Positions 1 through 8,278 of a DNA stretch of 32,701 bases are shown here, piece after piece. Source of the stretch: CBDVBZ01 sp965372355. GTDB lineage: Bacteria > Krumholzibacteriota > Krumholzibacteriia > WVZY01. The first letter of the stretch is position 1. Each line of letters starts with the position of its first letter. The notes beneath the pieces are model-generated. The model saw nothing but the letters and a program-made list of their open reading frames with translations, was not told the DNA's origin and ran no database searches. A program made the position numbers and the translations under genes. The stretch lies in the NCBI GenBank assembly GCA_965372355.1, contig CBDVBZ010000023.1, positions 1 to 32,701 on the forward strand. The letters are read 5' to 3'.

Positions 1-1
1 T

Positions 2-442
2 ACTTCATTGTTGACCGGTTCTTTCAATTATGGATCAGTAGAAGCGCTGGCTGAGAGTCTTCGATTAAACGAAAAAGACGACAACTCTTTGAATCGGCTT
101 TTCGAGAAGGGCTGGATCTCCGACCCAAAGAGCAAGGCCAAGTCGGTTGTGGTGATGGATGAAGGAAGGCATGCGGCGAAAGAACTATGTCGCAAGCACT
201 TTGGCATTAATCAGTATCAGGCCGCTGCAACTGACGGCGTTCAACGCCGTCCGGAGGATGTTCCAGGGAAGGAGAATCATGAGGTTCTTCAAAGCCAACC
301 CGGCTGCGTTTCTGATGCGGCTGGCGGCGCTTGCAGGTATCTTTGCGGCCGCCACCGTCATGGCGTCAGAGAGCCAGGAAGTGCAAAACCTCAGGGCTTT
401 CGCGAAACTCTACGGCTACGTCAAATACTTCCACCCAAGTGA
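2..442 (+). CDS. DUF6429-like protein, C-terminal part (cut by window start)
   Basis: The reading frame is open from the window edge, so the N-terminus is missing. The core 'LNRLFEKGWISDPKSKAKSV' followed by 'DEG' matches what I remember of the DUF6429 family (small proteins of about 70-80 residues, function unknown). That similarity ends near 'KHFG' at about base 205. The frame then runs on to a stop at 440-442, overlapping the start and signal-peptide codons of the S41 gene by about 160 bases. The tail does not look like family sequence, so the natural stop may have been lost or a frameshift may lie near base 205. The gene may therefore be decaying. Family assignment is from memory of the motif; the tail is inferred to be non-native. 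Confidence 0.55.
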   Translation, partial: TSLLTGSFNYGSVEALAESLRLNEKDDNSLNRLFEKGWISDPKSKAKSVVVMDEGRHAAKELCRKHFGINQYQAAATDGVQRRPEDVPGKENHEVLQSQPGCVSDAAGGACRYLCGRHRHGVREPGSAKPQGFRETLRLRQILPPK

Positions 443-2555
443 TGAGGCGAGCCGGGTCGATTGGGACACGTTCGCGATCTATGGAGCCAAAAGGGTCAAG
501 GACGCTCGAGACAGTGACGAACTGACATCCGTTCTCGAGGAGCTGTTCCTCCCCATCGCACCGACCATCCAGATCTACGATTCCAACGAGAAGCCAAAAC
601 CGTTTGTTGTCCCGGAGGATACGGCGGGCTTAACAGTTGTCGCCTGGCAACACCATGGTATGGGGCTTGGCGTCTCCAGCAAAATCTACGAAAGCATCCG
701 CGTCAATAGAGAGAACCGAATTGCGAACCCAGACCACGACTTGGGGACGGTTACCCAAGGGGTTGATGCAACGGAGCATCGCGGCAGAGAGATCAAGCTG
801 ATGGCTTTTGTGCGAGCCGATGTCAGCGGTGCCGGCAACCGTGGACAGGTCTGGTTACGAGTGGATAGAGAGAACAAACAAAGAGGTTTCTTCAATAACA
901 TGGCGGTGCGGCCGACTAAAAACGACGAGTGGCAGTCGTACGAAATCATCGGCGACGTGGCCGACGATGCGACGCAAATCGTTTTCGGATGCTTTCTTCG
1001 CGGCATGGGGCAGCTGTGGGTCGATGATTTTCAACTGTCGGTCAGGAATGAAGAAGGCGGCTGGGAACCGGTCCGGATAGAGAACCCTGGGTTTGAGGAA
1101 GAGGCCAATGGTAGCCCCCAAATGTGGTGGGCAGAAAGCCCCGGATACACGTACGAACTTGTCAGCGACAACCCGCACAAAGGTCAAAAGAGCCTGCTAA
1201 TCGAGAATATGGGTCAGAGTCACTCGGGAGCCTTGTTCGACGAACTCCCCGAGGTCGGAGACGTGGTCAACAAAGAGCTGGGTGCCGGTTTGTCGTGTCA
1301 AATCCCTCTGGCGCTCTACAGCGACCATAATGGCACCGTCCCAGAAGCGGAGGAAGCCTCCCTGGATGGCGTGCTGGACGAGTTGGACAGGATGGAGATC
1401 GACAAACTGACGGCCGACGACGGGTCGGTGCGTTTGGGAGACATCGTCATCGCGTGGAATGTATTTCAGCATTTCTATCCCTATTTTGACGTGGTGGGCA
1501 CGGACTGGGACGCGGTGCTAACCCGTGCTTTGAAAGAAGCGATCGCGGATCAAAACGAAGAAGACTTCTATTTCACACTCAGAAAACTGGTGGCCAGGCT
1601 CCGCGATGGCCACGGTGGGGTCTACCACGAAATGTATCGCGAGCAGGCCGGTTTCTCCTTTCTCGTGGATTGGATTGAAGGCCAGGTGGTCATCACCTTT
1701 TTGCAGGATGATGCCGATCTTCAGATTGGGGATATTGTTGTCTCTGTTGACGGTGTTCCGGCGGAGCAAGTGCTGCTGAATGCGGAAGAGTACATTTCGG
1801 GGTCACCGCAATGGAAACGGGTGAAGTCCCTGCGGAGATTCGGATATGACAAAGAGGGAACGGCGGCCACGCTCCAAATAATGAGGAGCGGTGAGATGTT
1901 GGAGGTGGAAGTCGTGAGAAGCAACAAAGAGCCGCTTCGGGAACCCACAAGATCCACGATCGAAGAAATCGAGGACGATATCTTCTATGTCAATCTCGAC
2001 AAGGTTGAGATGGATGCAATTAAAAAAGAAATGGACGACCTTGCCAATGCCAAAGGCGTAATTTTCGACCTTCGCGGGTACCCAAAAGGCAATCATGAAG
2101 TTATCAGCCATCTGCTGACCGATCCCGATACATCGAGCGCCTGGATGAGAGTGCCGATGATCATCACCCCTGATCAGGAAAACGTCGTGGGTTTTACAAA
2201 CCACGGGTGGCACCTGCAGCCGGTGCAGCCTCATATCAAGGGCAAAGTCGTGTTTATTACTGATGGCCGGGCCATAAGTTACGCCGAATCGTTCATGGGC
2301 CTTATTGAGCATTACGAACTCGCGGAGATTGTGGGACAACCCACGGCGGGCACAAACGGAAACGTCAACCCGTTTGAGCTGCCGGGAGGCTTTCGCATCA
2401 CATGGACTGGAATGTTGGTCGTGAAACACGATGGCTCGCAGCACCATCTCGTCGGTATTCAACCAACCGTACCCTCGCATCGAACAATTCAAGGGGTTAT
2501 TGAAGGTAGAGATGAGTATCTGGAGACGGCTCTGGAAGTCATTCAGGGAGACTGA
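279..2555 (+). CDS. Secreted S41 family (tail-specific protease-like) peptidase
   Basis: Start chosen at ATG 279, preceded by GGGAAGGAGA; an in-frame upstream extension to 159 lacks this site and would precede the signal peptide. The 758-residue product opens with a charged and hydrophobic signal peptide (about 1-28, ending 'TVMA'). Next comes an S41-type N-terminal helical segment ('LYGYVKYFHP'), a beta-rich, jelly-roll-like middle (about 170-320), a second helical segment with 'LRDGHGGV', a PDZ-like stretch ('GDIVVSVDGVPAEQV') and the protease core. 'GRAISYAESF' places the predicted nucleophilic Ser at residue 667, and 'GQPTAGTNGN' follows as expected for the tricorn/CtpA fold. It is probably exported and cleaves peptides or protein C-termini in the periplasm or outside the cell. 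It ends 8 bases before the phosphoesterase gene. The natural substrate is unknown. Confidence 0.85.
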   Translation: MRFFKANPAAFLMRLAALAGIFAAATVMASESQEVQNLRAFAKLYGYVKYFHPSDEASRVDWDTFAIYGAKRVKDARDSDELTSVLEELFLPIAPTIQIYDSNEKPKPFVVPEDTAGLTVVAWQHHGMGLGVSSKIYESIRVNRENRIANPDHDLGTVTQGVDATEHRGREIKLMAFVRADVSGAGNRGQVWLRVDRENKQRGFFNNMAVRPTKNDEWQSYEIIGDVADDATQIVFGCFLRGMGQLWVDDFQLSVRNEEGGWEPVRIENPGFEEEANGSPQMWWAESPGYTYELVSDNPHKGQKSLLIENMGQSHSGALFDELPEVGDVVNKELGAGLSCQIPLALYSDHNGTVPEAEEASLDGVLDELDRMEIDKLTADDGSVRLGDIVIAWNVFQHFYPYFDVVGTDWDAVLTRALKEAIADQNEEDFYFTLRKLVARLRDGHGGVYHEMYREQAGFSFLVDWIEGQVVITFLQDDADLQIGDIVVSVDGVPAEQVLLNAEEYISGSPQWKRVKSLRRFGYDKEGTAATLQIMRSGEMLEVEVVRSNKEPLREPTRSTIEEIEDDIFYVNLDKVEMDAIKKEMDDLANAKGVIFDLRGYPKGNHEVISHLLTDPDTSSAWMRVPMIITPDQENVVGFTNHGWHLQPVQPHIKGKVVFITDGRAISYAESFMGLIEHYELAEIVGQPTAGTNGNVNPFELPGGFRITWTGMLVVKHDGSQHHLVGIQPTVPSHRTIQGVIEGRDEYLETALEVIQGD

Positions 2556-2563
2556 TTGTCCTT

Positions 2564-3418
2564 ATGAGACTCGCGTGGGCGACCGATCTGCATCTCGATA
2601 CCGCAAAACAGCCGGTTATCGAACAATTCTGTGAGGACGTCCTGGCTTCCGATGTGAGCGCGATTCTCGTCGGCGGCGATATCTCTGAAGCGAAAGATCT
2701 GGAGCGTTGGCTCGAGTTTCTGGATTCGCGATTGCGAATGCCGGTCTACTTCGTGTTGGGCAACCACGACTACTATGGCAGCGACGTCGCGACGGTTCGC
2801 GACAGGATGCGGCAGCTCGACAGTGAAGGGTTGCGGTATCTCCCGGCGGTCGGGCAGGTGCAGCTCAGCCCGGACCTCGCCCTGGTGGGTCACGATGGCT
2901 GGGGCGATTGCCGGATTGGCGATTTGGATCGATTTGAGATCTTGACCGACTACATGGCGATTCGAGATCTGCGGGAGACAATAAACCCAAACGATCTGCT
3001 GAGCGGGTTTTTCAAGCGGGCGCCACTGCGACAGAAGTTGGGTGAGTTGGGTGACGAGGCGGCCGAGACGTTGTGTCCCGATCTGCTCAGGGCCGCCGAG
3101 ACCGGGGCATCGGTTCTGGTTCTGACGCACGTTCCACCGTTTCGCGAGGCGTGTTGGCATCAGAATGCGACCTCGACCGCGACGTGGCTTCCGGGGTTCA
3201 CCTGCAGGGCGATCGGTGACTTGGTGGACTCGGTGGCGGAACGCCATCCCAAGAGCATGTTTACGGTTCTTTGCGGGCATACCCATGGCTCGGGTTACAT
3301 TCGCATGCGCCCAAACCTGGATGTGTACACGGGATTCGGGGATTACGGGATTCTGCGTTTTGGCATCGTGCAGGCCGCGGGTGAAGAGATCAGCATAGAA
3401 CCGCCTGAGTCGCCGTAG
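2564..3418 (+). CDS. Calcineurin-like metallophosphoesterase
   Basis: The 284-residue product carries the full dinuclear-metal phosphoesterase signature in order: D8-x-H10 ('TDLHLD'), 'GGD' with D39, 'GNHD' at 66-69, a His in 'LTHVPP', and 'GHTHG' with H239 and H241. These residues bind two metal ions and hydrolyse phosphomonoesters or diesters. There is no signal peptide or membrane segment, so it is probably cytoplasmic. The ATG lies 8 bases after the S41 stop, so the two genes are probably co-transcribed, though no functional link is evident. The specific substrate cannot be read from the sequence; cyclic nucleotides, nucleotides and DNA are all possible in this superfamily. Confidence 0.88.
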   Translation: MRLAWATDLHLDTAKQPVIEQFCEDVLASDVSAILVGGDISEAKDLERWLEFLDSRLRMPVYFVLGNHDYYGSDVATVRDRMRQLDSEGLRYLPAVGQVQLSPDLALVGHDGWGDCRIGDLDRFEILTDYMAIRDLRETINPNDLLSGFFKRAPLRQKLGELGDEAAETLCPDLLRAAETGASVLVLTHVPPFREACWHQNATSTATWLPGFTCRAIGDLVDSVAERHPKSMFTVLCGHTHGSGYIRMRPNLDVYTGFGDYGILRFGIVQAAGEEISIEPPESP

Positions 3419-3520
3419 CAGCGGAGGGGCTGTGTACGATACGCGAGCTGGCGCCCCGCAAGGTCGACTATGCGGGTTTGTGGTAGTTGGGAAAGTTCAA
3501 CATTACATAAGGAGTGAAAA

Positions 3521-3817
3521 TTGGCAAACATTACTGTGATCAATCCGTTTGAGGTGCCTCAAGGACGAGAAGATGAGGCATTATCCATGTGGGACACCTT
3601 TGCCGAGTATTTTCGCAAACAGCCAGGCTACATTTCCACAAAGCTTCATAAGGCAATAAATCCTGACGCAAGATTCCACCTGGTCAATATTGCGGAGTGG
3701 GAATCAGTAGAAGCATTCCAAGCCGCACTAAGCAATCCTGAGCTTGAGGGTATAGCAAAAGATTTGCCGAGCGACATTCCGAATTATCCGGGGCTCTATG
3801 AGGTCATTCGAACCTGA
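3521..3817 (+). CDS. ABM-domain (antibiotic biosynthesis monooxygenase-like) protein
   Basis: Small 98-residue protein starting at TTG 3521 with AAGGAG a few bases upstream, which supports the rare start codon. 'NPFEVPQGREDEALSMWDTF', 'PGYISTKLHK' and 'HLVNIAEWESVEAFQAAL' follow the ABM alpha+beta barrel pattern. In this family a dimeric ferredoxin-like fold oxidises quinol-type aromatics without cofactor, or degrades haem in some members. It has about the usual length of 95-105 residues. There is no obvious partner gene, and codon use looks slightly AT-richer than the neighbours, so it may be a recent arrival. The true substrate is unknown. Confidence 0.75.
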   Translation: MANITVINPFEVPQGREDEALSMWDTFAEYFRKQPGYISTKLHKAINPDARFHLVNIAEWESVEAFQAALSNPELEGIAKDLPSDIPNYPGLYEVIRT

Positions 3818-3868
3818 CAAGGCACTTCAGCCCGGACGCAAATTGATGTCCCGGACGCCAATGCTGAG

Positions 3869-3955
3869 ATGACAGCAACGGATGTTGCATATGCGTTTGT
3901 CGAAGCCATCAATTCCGGGGATGCGGATCATCTCTCGGGACTGATGACGGATTGA
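3869..3955 (+). pseudogene. Truncated SnoaL/NTF2-like remnant
   Basis: A 28-codon frame starting at ATG 3869 reads 'TDVAYAFVEAINSGDADHL' and then 'SGLMTD' before TGA at 3953. This is the classic first helix and loop of SnoaL/ketosteroid-isomerase-like proteins (A-x-x-F-V-E-A-I-N-x-x-D, then L-x-x-L-M-T-D), which normally continue for another 90-110 residues. The rest is absent: the following bases lead straight into the next gene. It is therefore best read as a decayed 5' fragment. The resemblance is by motif memory only. Confidence 0.45.
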
Positions 3956-3989
3956 AAGGGGGTAGCGCCGCCCTCGCGCGAAGTGAACA

Positions 3990-5651
3990 ATGAATTCCGA
4001 TCTCAGGAATAGGATCTTTATTACGGTTGGCCTCCTGGCCTTTTCCCGGCTTCTATTGCACATTCCTCTCCCCGGCATAGACTTCTCTGAAGTCGCCGGC
4101 TTTCTCGGCTTCGGTCTGTTGGTTGGGACAAAACCGGTCGTCGGCATGCTTGGGATCTATCCCTACCTGGTTGCGTCGACCATCGTCACCATGTTTGTTT
4201 ACCTCCGCACGCGTTTGCGCGAAGCCGACGACCGCCGTCTGCCTCTGGAGCTATACACGCTGTTACTAACCGCGGTCTTCGCCCTTCCACAGGCCTACGT
4301 TCGCGCGACGTTCTTCGAGTCTCTCTACGGACTGGGTGGCGACGTCGTCCCAGACCCGGGTCTGGCATTTCGTTTGACGGCCATGCTGTCGATGACCGCC
4401 GGAGCGTTTCTGTTTGTGTGGATCGCCAGAATGATCACAAGGCACGGTATTGGAAACGGTGTCTGCCTGCTCCTGGTCGCCACAATGCTAACTCACCTGT
4501 TCGGGTATGCCCGGGTGATCGGCAAAGAGATCCTCACGTGGGGTCACAGGGCGCCCGGAGCAGCCGTCGGCTTTCTGGCGGTCGCGGTCGTGGTTTTTCT
4601 GATCATTATCTGGCTCGTTCACTCCCGCTGGCGGGTGCCAACCGAAGCGGACGATGCCAACGAGGAGGCGCGCCGCCCGCTGCTCCTGCACGTCAACCCA
4701 GTTGGAGTAGCCGGGTACTACCTGGCCTTTACCGTGATCGGCGTGATACTCGCGTTTGGCAGGATGATGCCGTGGTCGTTGGAACAGAAGATGGTCGAGC
4801 TCACCGAGATCGGCGGGGTGACGCACTGGATTGTTCTCGCCGTCCTGACGTTTCTGGGTACGTACTGGCTGGCCGCACTGGCGTACGACCCGCAAGGCTT
4901 GAAAAGGACCCTGGACCGTTGCCAACCCAACTCGGATTCGGCGATCGTCATCGACCAAAAGCGGTTCGACAGAAATCTCGGTTTTGCCGCGACGCTTGTG
5001 GCTGTCCTGATTCTTGTCATCTGTGTTCTGCTGTCCTGGCACGCCGCCCGGTACGAGCTGAAGTTTGCCGTGGTGGGTCTGTTTCCGTTGACGGCGATCT
5101 CGATCGATACCTTCCGGCAGTATAGACAGCGCGCGCGGCTGGCTGCTCCGGGCGACACGACAGGCCGTGAGTCCACGTGCAGCGACTGCGGGGGCAAGGT
5201 CCGCGATGAGGTGGATTACTGCGACCACTGCGGCGCCTCCTTCGACGACGGCGAGATGATGTGCGCCGAGCACGGTGACCAAAAGGCGAACGCCGCCTGC
5301 ATCATCTGTGGCAAGACACTCTGCGAGGAATGCGCCTTTGTGTTCAAGGGACGTTACACATGTGATGACCATAGCATCGTGGAGCTAATGCACGGTTGGG
5401 CGACCGTGGCAACGGTGCGAACACAGATCGAAGCGGAGCTTTGCAGGAGGCGGCTCGACGGCATACCGGCGCAAGTGTTCTCGAACACTGTCGAGCCGAT
5501 GTACGGCACCTTCGGTCTCTTTGATATCAACCCGGTGACACCCCTGCTCGTCTATCGGGAGATCGGCGGCGGGCAGATTCGCATTCTCGTGCCGGTGCGC
5601 GATTGGATAAAGGCACGAGAGGCCTTAGAGATGACGACGGAGATGTTATAA
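3990..5651 (+). CDS. Divergent SecY-like channel fused to zinc fingers and DUF2007-like domain
   Basis: An in-frame stop at 3984-3986 fixes ATG 3990 as the earliest start of this 553-residue protein. Residues 1 to about 385 hold about ten hydrophobic segments in SecY order. They include an N-terminal 'LLLHIPLPGID' (as in SecY 'HIPLPGID'), 'LGIYPYLVAS' (TM2), 'ITRHGIGNGVCLLLV' (the second SecY signature, TM4-TM5), 'VNPVGVAGYYLAF' (TM7) and 'YDPQGLKRTLDR' after TM8. The SecY 'GIRPG' loop is not visible. A cytosolic tail follows: a zinc ribbon (C397, C400, C411, C414), a B-box-like finger (C425, H428, C437, C440, C445, C448, C458, H461) and a DUF2007-like end (about 470-553). It is likely an inner-membrane protein. 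Translocase activity is inference only, and loss of conserved loops may mean a different role. Confidence 0.75.
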   Translation: MNSDLRNRIFITVGLLAFSRLLLHIPLPGIDFSEVAGFLGFGLLVGTKPVVGMLGIYPYLVASTIVTMFVYLRTRLREADDRRLPLELYTLLLTAVFALPQAYVRATFFESLYGLGGDVVPDPGLAFRLTAMLSMTAGAFLFVWIARMITRHGIGNGVCLLLVATMLTHLFGYARVIGKEILTWGHRAPGAAVGFLAVAVVVFLIIIWLVHSRWRVPTEADDANEEARRPLLLHVNPVGVAGYYLAFTVIGVILAFGRMMPWSLEQKMVELTEIGGVTHWIVLAVLTFLGTYWLAALAYDPQGLKRTLDRCQPNSDSAIVIDQKRFDRNLGFAATLVAVLILVICVLLSWHAARYELKFAVVGLFPLTAISIDTFRQYRQRARLAAPGDTTGRESTCSDCGGKVRDEVDYCDHCGASFDDGEMMCAEHGDQKANAACIICGKTLCEECAFVFKGRYTCDDHSIVELMHGWATVATVRTQIEAELCRRRLDGIPAQVFSNTVEPMYGTFGLFDINPVTPLLVYREIGGGQIRILVPVRDWIKAREALEMTTEML

Positions 5652-5696
5652 TCGCACCGCGTAGACGGGTTCTGGCAGGGCTGTGGTTTGAGGGGG

Positions 5697-5798
5697 ATGA
5701 GCCCGGGACAGACGGTGGAACAGACACTGGAGAACCGGTTTGACGCCATGATTGACATGTTCGAGAACGGGCTCTATCAGAGGTCGGAAAACGCGTGA
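5697..5798 (+). CDS. Possible 33-residue small protein, overlaps next gene
   Basis: A short frame with ATG at 5697 directly preceded by the purine run GAGGGGG. It encodes 33 residues, including 'QTVEQTLENRFDAMIDMF', and stops at TGA 5796-5798. The stop overlaps the GTG of the ClbS-like gene (GTGA), an arrangement typical of translational coupling. The segment resembles the start of small conserved hypothetical proteins I recall with 'MIELFETG...MRQNLRR', which would make this a shortened copy, but that link is weak. It could equally be a leader peptide for the next gene. Confidence 0.4.
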   Translation: MSPGQTVEQTLENRFDAMIDMFENGLYQRSENA

Positions 5799-6298
5799 AG
5801 TTCTCTTCCAAAAAAGAGCTACTCGAGGACATCCAGACCGAGCACGAGACGTTTGTGACTCTGGCGGGTAGCATCGCGCAGAAGCGTTACAAAGAAGAGG
5901 GGGTGTGGGGCGACGGCTGGACGATCAAAGATCTGTTCGCGCACCTCACCGAGTGGCACGAGATGTTTCTGGAATGGCACCGGCAGGGTCTGGCCGGAGA
6001 GGACCCCGCGATGCCGGCTCCGGGGTACAAGTGGGGTCAGACACCCGCCCTCAACCGCGCCATTCAGCAAAAGCACAAAAACAAGTCGTGGAAGAAAGTC
6101 CGCGCGGAGTTCGACGAGTCGTACGAGGAAGTCCTGTCTCTAACCCAAAAGTTCACGGAGAAGCAGCTCCTCACACCCGGGTATTTCGCATGGACGAAGA
6201 AACATCCGTTGACATCGTACCTCGCGCCGAATACGCGTATGCACTACCGCACCGCGACAAAAATCCTGAAGCGTTGGCTAAAGCAGCAGGGAGAATAA
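5795..6298 (+). CDS. ClbS/DfsB (DUF1706) family four-helix protein
   Basis: The 167-residue product has the landmarks of the ClbS/DfsB family: an N-terminal 'KKELLEDIQTEHETF', 'WTIKDLFAHLTEWHEMFLEW', 'APGYKWGQTPALNRAI', 'LTPGYFAWTKKHPLTSYLAP' and a C-terminal 'NTRMHYRTATKILKRW'. Members are soluble DinB-like helical bundles. The best-known one, ClbS, protects its host by modifying the genotoxin colibactin; for most others the role is unknown. The start is GTG 5795, overlapping the stop of the small upstream frame. AGAGGT about 11 bases upstream could serve as the ribosome site. The neighbours are two methyltransferases and no toxin genes, so self-protection is only a guess. Confidence 0.82.
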   Translation: MKFSSKKELLEDIQTEHETFVTLAGSIAQKRYKEEGVWGDGWTIKDLFAHLTEWHEMFLEWHRQGLAGEDPAMPAPGYKWGQTPALNRAIQQKHKNKSWKKVRAEFDESYEEVLSLTQKFTEKQLLTPGYFAWTKKHPLTSYLAPNTRMHYRTATKILKRWLKQQGE

Positions 6299-6322
6299 CT
6301 CACGCCCAACTTGAGGAACACC

Positions 6323-6970
6323 ATGTCATTCGACGAACAATACGGCGGCACCGCAGATTACTTTGGCGGAGAGATGACCCGCTTTTTGGAGAACCATCTG
6401 GAGATCATCGACAAGGCCAAACCGGTTCTCGATGTCGGCGCCGGGCAGGGCCGCAACACCCTGGGTCTCGCACGGCTTGGCTACACGGTTCATGCCCTCG
6501 AGCCATCGGATGTCGGAATCCGCCAGATCGAGGAACGCGCCCGCAAGGAAGGCCTCGAGATCGAGACCATCCACGCGCGCGTCCAGGACTTCGACCCGAC
6601 TCCGGGCACCTACGATACGATTCTATTGATGGGGCTTTTTCCGTGCCTGCCGAGGCCGGAGATCTACGATCTCGTGCCGCGGATCGACGGCTGGCTGGTC
6701 GAACAGGGCAAGGTGGTCGTGCTGGCACACATTACGTCGGATCCCGGGATGCAGCGGATTGCGGACGCATGGGAGCAGATCGACGACTACTCGTACCGGA
6801 GCGACGCGGGTGAATTCCGCACGTATTTAAAACCGGGCGAGGTACTTAGCCTGTTTCCGGGATACAACCCGGTGTACTATTGGGAAGGTCTCGGACGCGA
6901 GCACCGGCACGGTGACGGCTCCGTAGAGCGTCACGCGGCGGTGAAGGCCGTTCTGCGAAAGAGGAGCTGA
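6323..6970 (+). CDS. Class I SAM-dependent methyltransferase (TehB-like)
   Basis: Start taken at ATG 6323 because GAGGA lies 5-6 bases upstream; a TTG at 6311 would add four residues. The 215-residue product has motif I 'VLDVGAGQGRNTLGLA' (about 35-50), an acidic ribose-binding position in 'ALEPSD', and a motif-IV region 'YDTILLMGLFPCL'. This is a compact class I methyltransferase with no extra domain, near TehB or Methyltransf_25 in style. The substrate is not evident. It begins 24 bases after the ClbS-like gene and is probably expressed with it. Confidence 0.82.
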   Translation: MSFDEQYGGTADYFGGEMTRFLENHLEIIDKAKPVLDVGAGQGRNTLGLARLGYTVHALEPSDVGIRQIEERARKEGLEIETIHARVQDFDPTPGTYDTILLMGLFPCLPRPEIYDLVPRIDGWLVEQGKVVVLAHITSDPGMQRIADAWEQIDDYSYRSDAGEFRTYLKPGEVLSLFPGYNPVYYWEGLGREHRHGDGSVERHAAVKAVLRKRS

Positions 6971-7025
6971 GACTCGGGCCGTTCGGGTTGATGGCGGCGC
7001 GATGGCGGGCGAGCCGAGGTGAGAC

Positions 7026-7694
7026 ATGGGTTACTATGCGGACAACCTGTCCGGTGCCAGGCTCAAAGAGTGTTACGAGATCGCCCCACCGCGTGTGAGA
7101 CAATACCTGGCGGCGGAGATCCGCTTTGTACTGGAGCGACTCGAACCGGAGGACGCCGTGCTCGAGCTCGGGTGTGGATACGGCCGCGTCGCACTCGAGC
7201 TTGCGAAGGTGGCCGAACGCATTGTGGGTATCGATACATCCGTCGAGAGCCTGGGCCTGGCGACCGAGATGGCCGGTGCTGAATCGACGTGTGAGTTTAT
7301 CGAGATGGATGCGCTGGATCTTCAATTCTCCGACAAGGAGTTCGACGCGGTCGTATGCGTCCAGAATGGTATCTGTGCATTCGGTGTCGACCCATCACGA
7401 TTGATCGGCGAGGCCGTTCGCGTGACGCGCCCGGGCGGCAGAGTGCTATTGTCCAGCTATTCGGAGCGGTTTTGGAAGCACCGGCTGAGGTGGTTCGAGC
7501 TGCAGGCCGAACGGGGGCTCGTGGGTGAGATCGACTATGAGGCCACCGGCAACGGGGTGATCGTCTGTAAGGATGGGTTTCGTGCGGGGGCGATGAGCCC
7601 TGAGGATTTTGAATCTCTGTGTTTCCGAAGCGGGATCGTCCCGGCCATCACGGAGGTGGACGGTTCCAGCGTGTTTTGCGAGTGGGTCACTTAA
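7026..7694 (+). CDS. Class I SAM-dependent methyltransferase
   Basis: 222 residues starting at ATG 7026, with AGGTGAG just upstream. Motif I is 'VLELGCGYGRVALELA' (about 45-60), motif II 'IVGIDTS', motif III region 'FIEMDALDLQFSDKEFDAVV', and the post-motif 'RVTRPGGRVLLSSYS'. It is a second, clearly different methyltransferase from its neighbour (motif I ends CGYGR rather than GAGQGRN), so this is not a simple tandem duplication. The N-terminal 'YYADNLSGARLKECYEIAPP' is a typical cap for small-molecule methyltransferases. Substrate unknown. Confidence 0.85.
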   Translation: MGYYADNLSGARLKECYEIAPPRVRQYLAAEIRFVLERLEPEDAVLELGCGYGRVALELAKVAERIVGIDTSVESLGLATEMAGAESTCEFIEMDALDLQFSDKEFDAVVCVQNGICAFGVDPSRLIGEAVRVTRPGGRVLLSSYSERFWKHRLRWFELQAERGLVGEIDYEATGNGVIVCKDGFRAGAMSPEDFESLCFRSGIVPAITEVDGSSVFCEWVT

Positions 7695-7711
7695 CGTCGG
7701 AGGACCGGAAG

Positions 7712-8131
7712 ATGGCTCTTAGTGCATTTGACGACAAATCGAAGCGACCGAAACCCGCCCAACTCGAGAAAGCACTGGGCCGGGCATACACCCACTGGGG
7801 CAACCTGATCAAGCACGTTGCAGAGGAGTACTGGCCGATGGACCAGATGTGGGGCTTTGCCAGTGCGAAGTGGGGATGGGCGGTTGCGTTGAAACGGAAG
7901 AACCGCACCGTGCTCTACATGACGCCGTGCGAAAAGCACTTCATTGTGGGGATGGCTCTCGGCGAAAAGGCGGTCAAAGCCGCTCACGATGCAAAGCTGT
8001 CGGCCTCGGTTCTGGATATGATCGATGGGGCGACGAAGTATGCCGAGGGTCGAGCCATTCGCATGGAGATCCGAAGCGAGCAAGACCTGGATGCCGTCAA
8101 AAAGCTCACCGCAGTCAAAATGGCGAACTAG
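7712..8131 (+). CDS. DUF3788 family protein
   Basis: Start chosen at ATG 7712 (GGAGG in 'gtcggaggaccgg' about 10 bases upstream) rather than an in-frame start inside the upstream gene. The 139-residue product has the DUF3788 pattern: 'MALSAFDDKSKRPKPAQLEK' at the N-terminus, a central 'WGFASAKWGWAVALKRK' with 'VLYMTPCEKHFIVGMALGEKA', and near the C-terminus 'KYAEGRAIRMEIRSEQDLDA'. The function of the family is unknown. It is cytoplasmic, with no membrane segment. These genes are commonly scattered singletons in environmental bacteria. Confidence 0.85.
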   Translation: MALSAFDDKSKRPKPAQLEKALGRAYTHWGNLIKHVAEEYWPMDQMWGFASAKWGWAVALKRKNRTVLYMTPCEKHFIVGMALGEKAVKAAHDAKLSASVLDMIDGATKYAEGRAIRMEIRSEQDLDAVKKLTAVKMAN

Positions 8132-8278
8132 CACGTGACGCGGCTCGACAAGACAGAAAGAGAGACCGTTGTGGAGGGTAGAGGCGTATCGACGATCGAA
8201 TACTACCTGCCCGGCTGACACCGGACCGCAACGAGGCAGAAGACACGAGTCGTTGTCAGCCAGGGAGGGGGACATCCA

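Noticed and set aside
8135..8218. 27-codon frame (GTG start) ending 'GVSTIEYYLPG' after the DUF3788 gene
   Set aside because: No ribosome site and no family recognised; at most a remnant.
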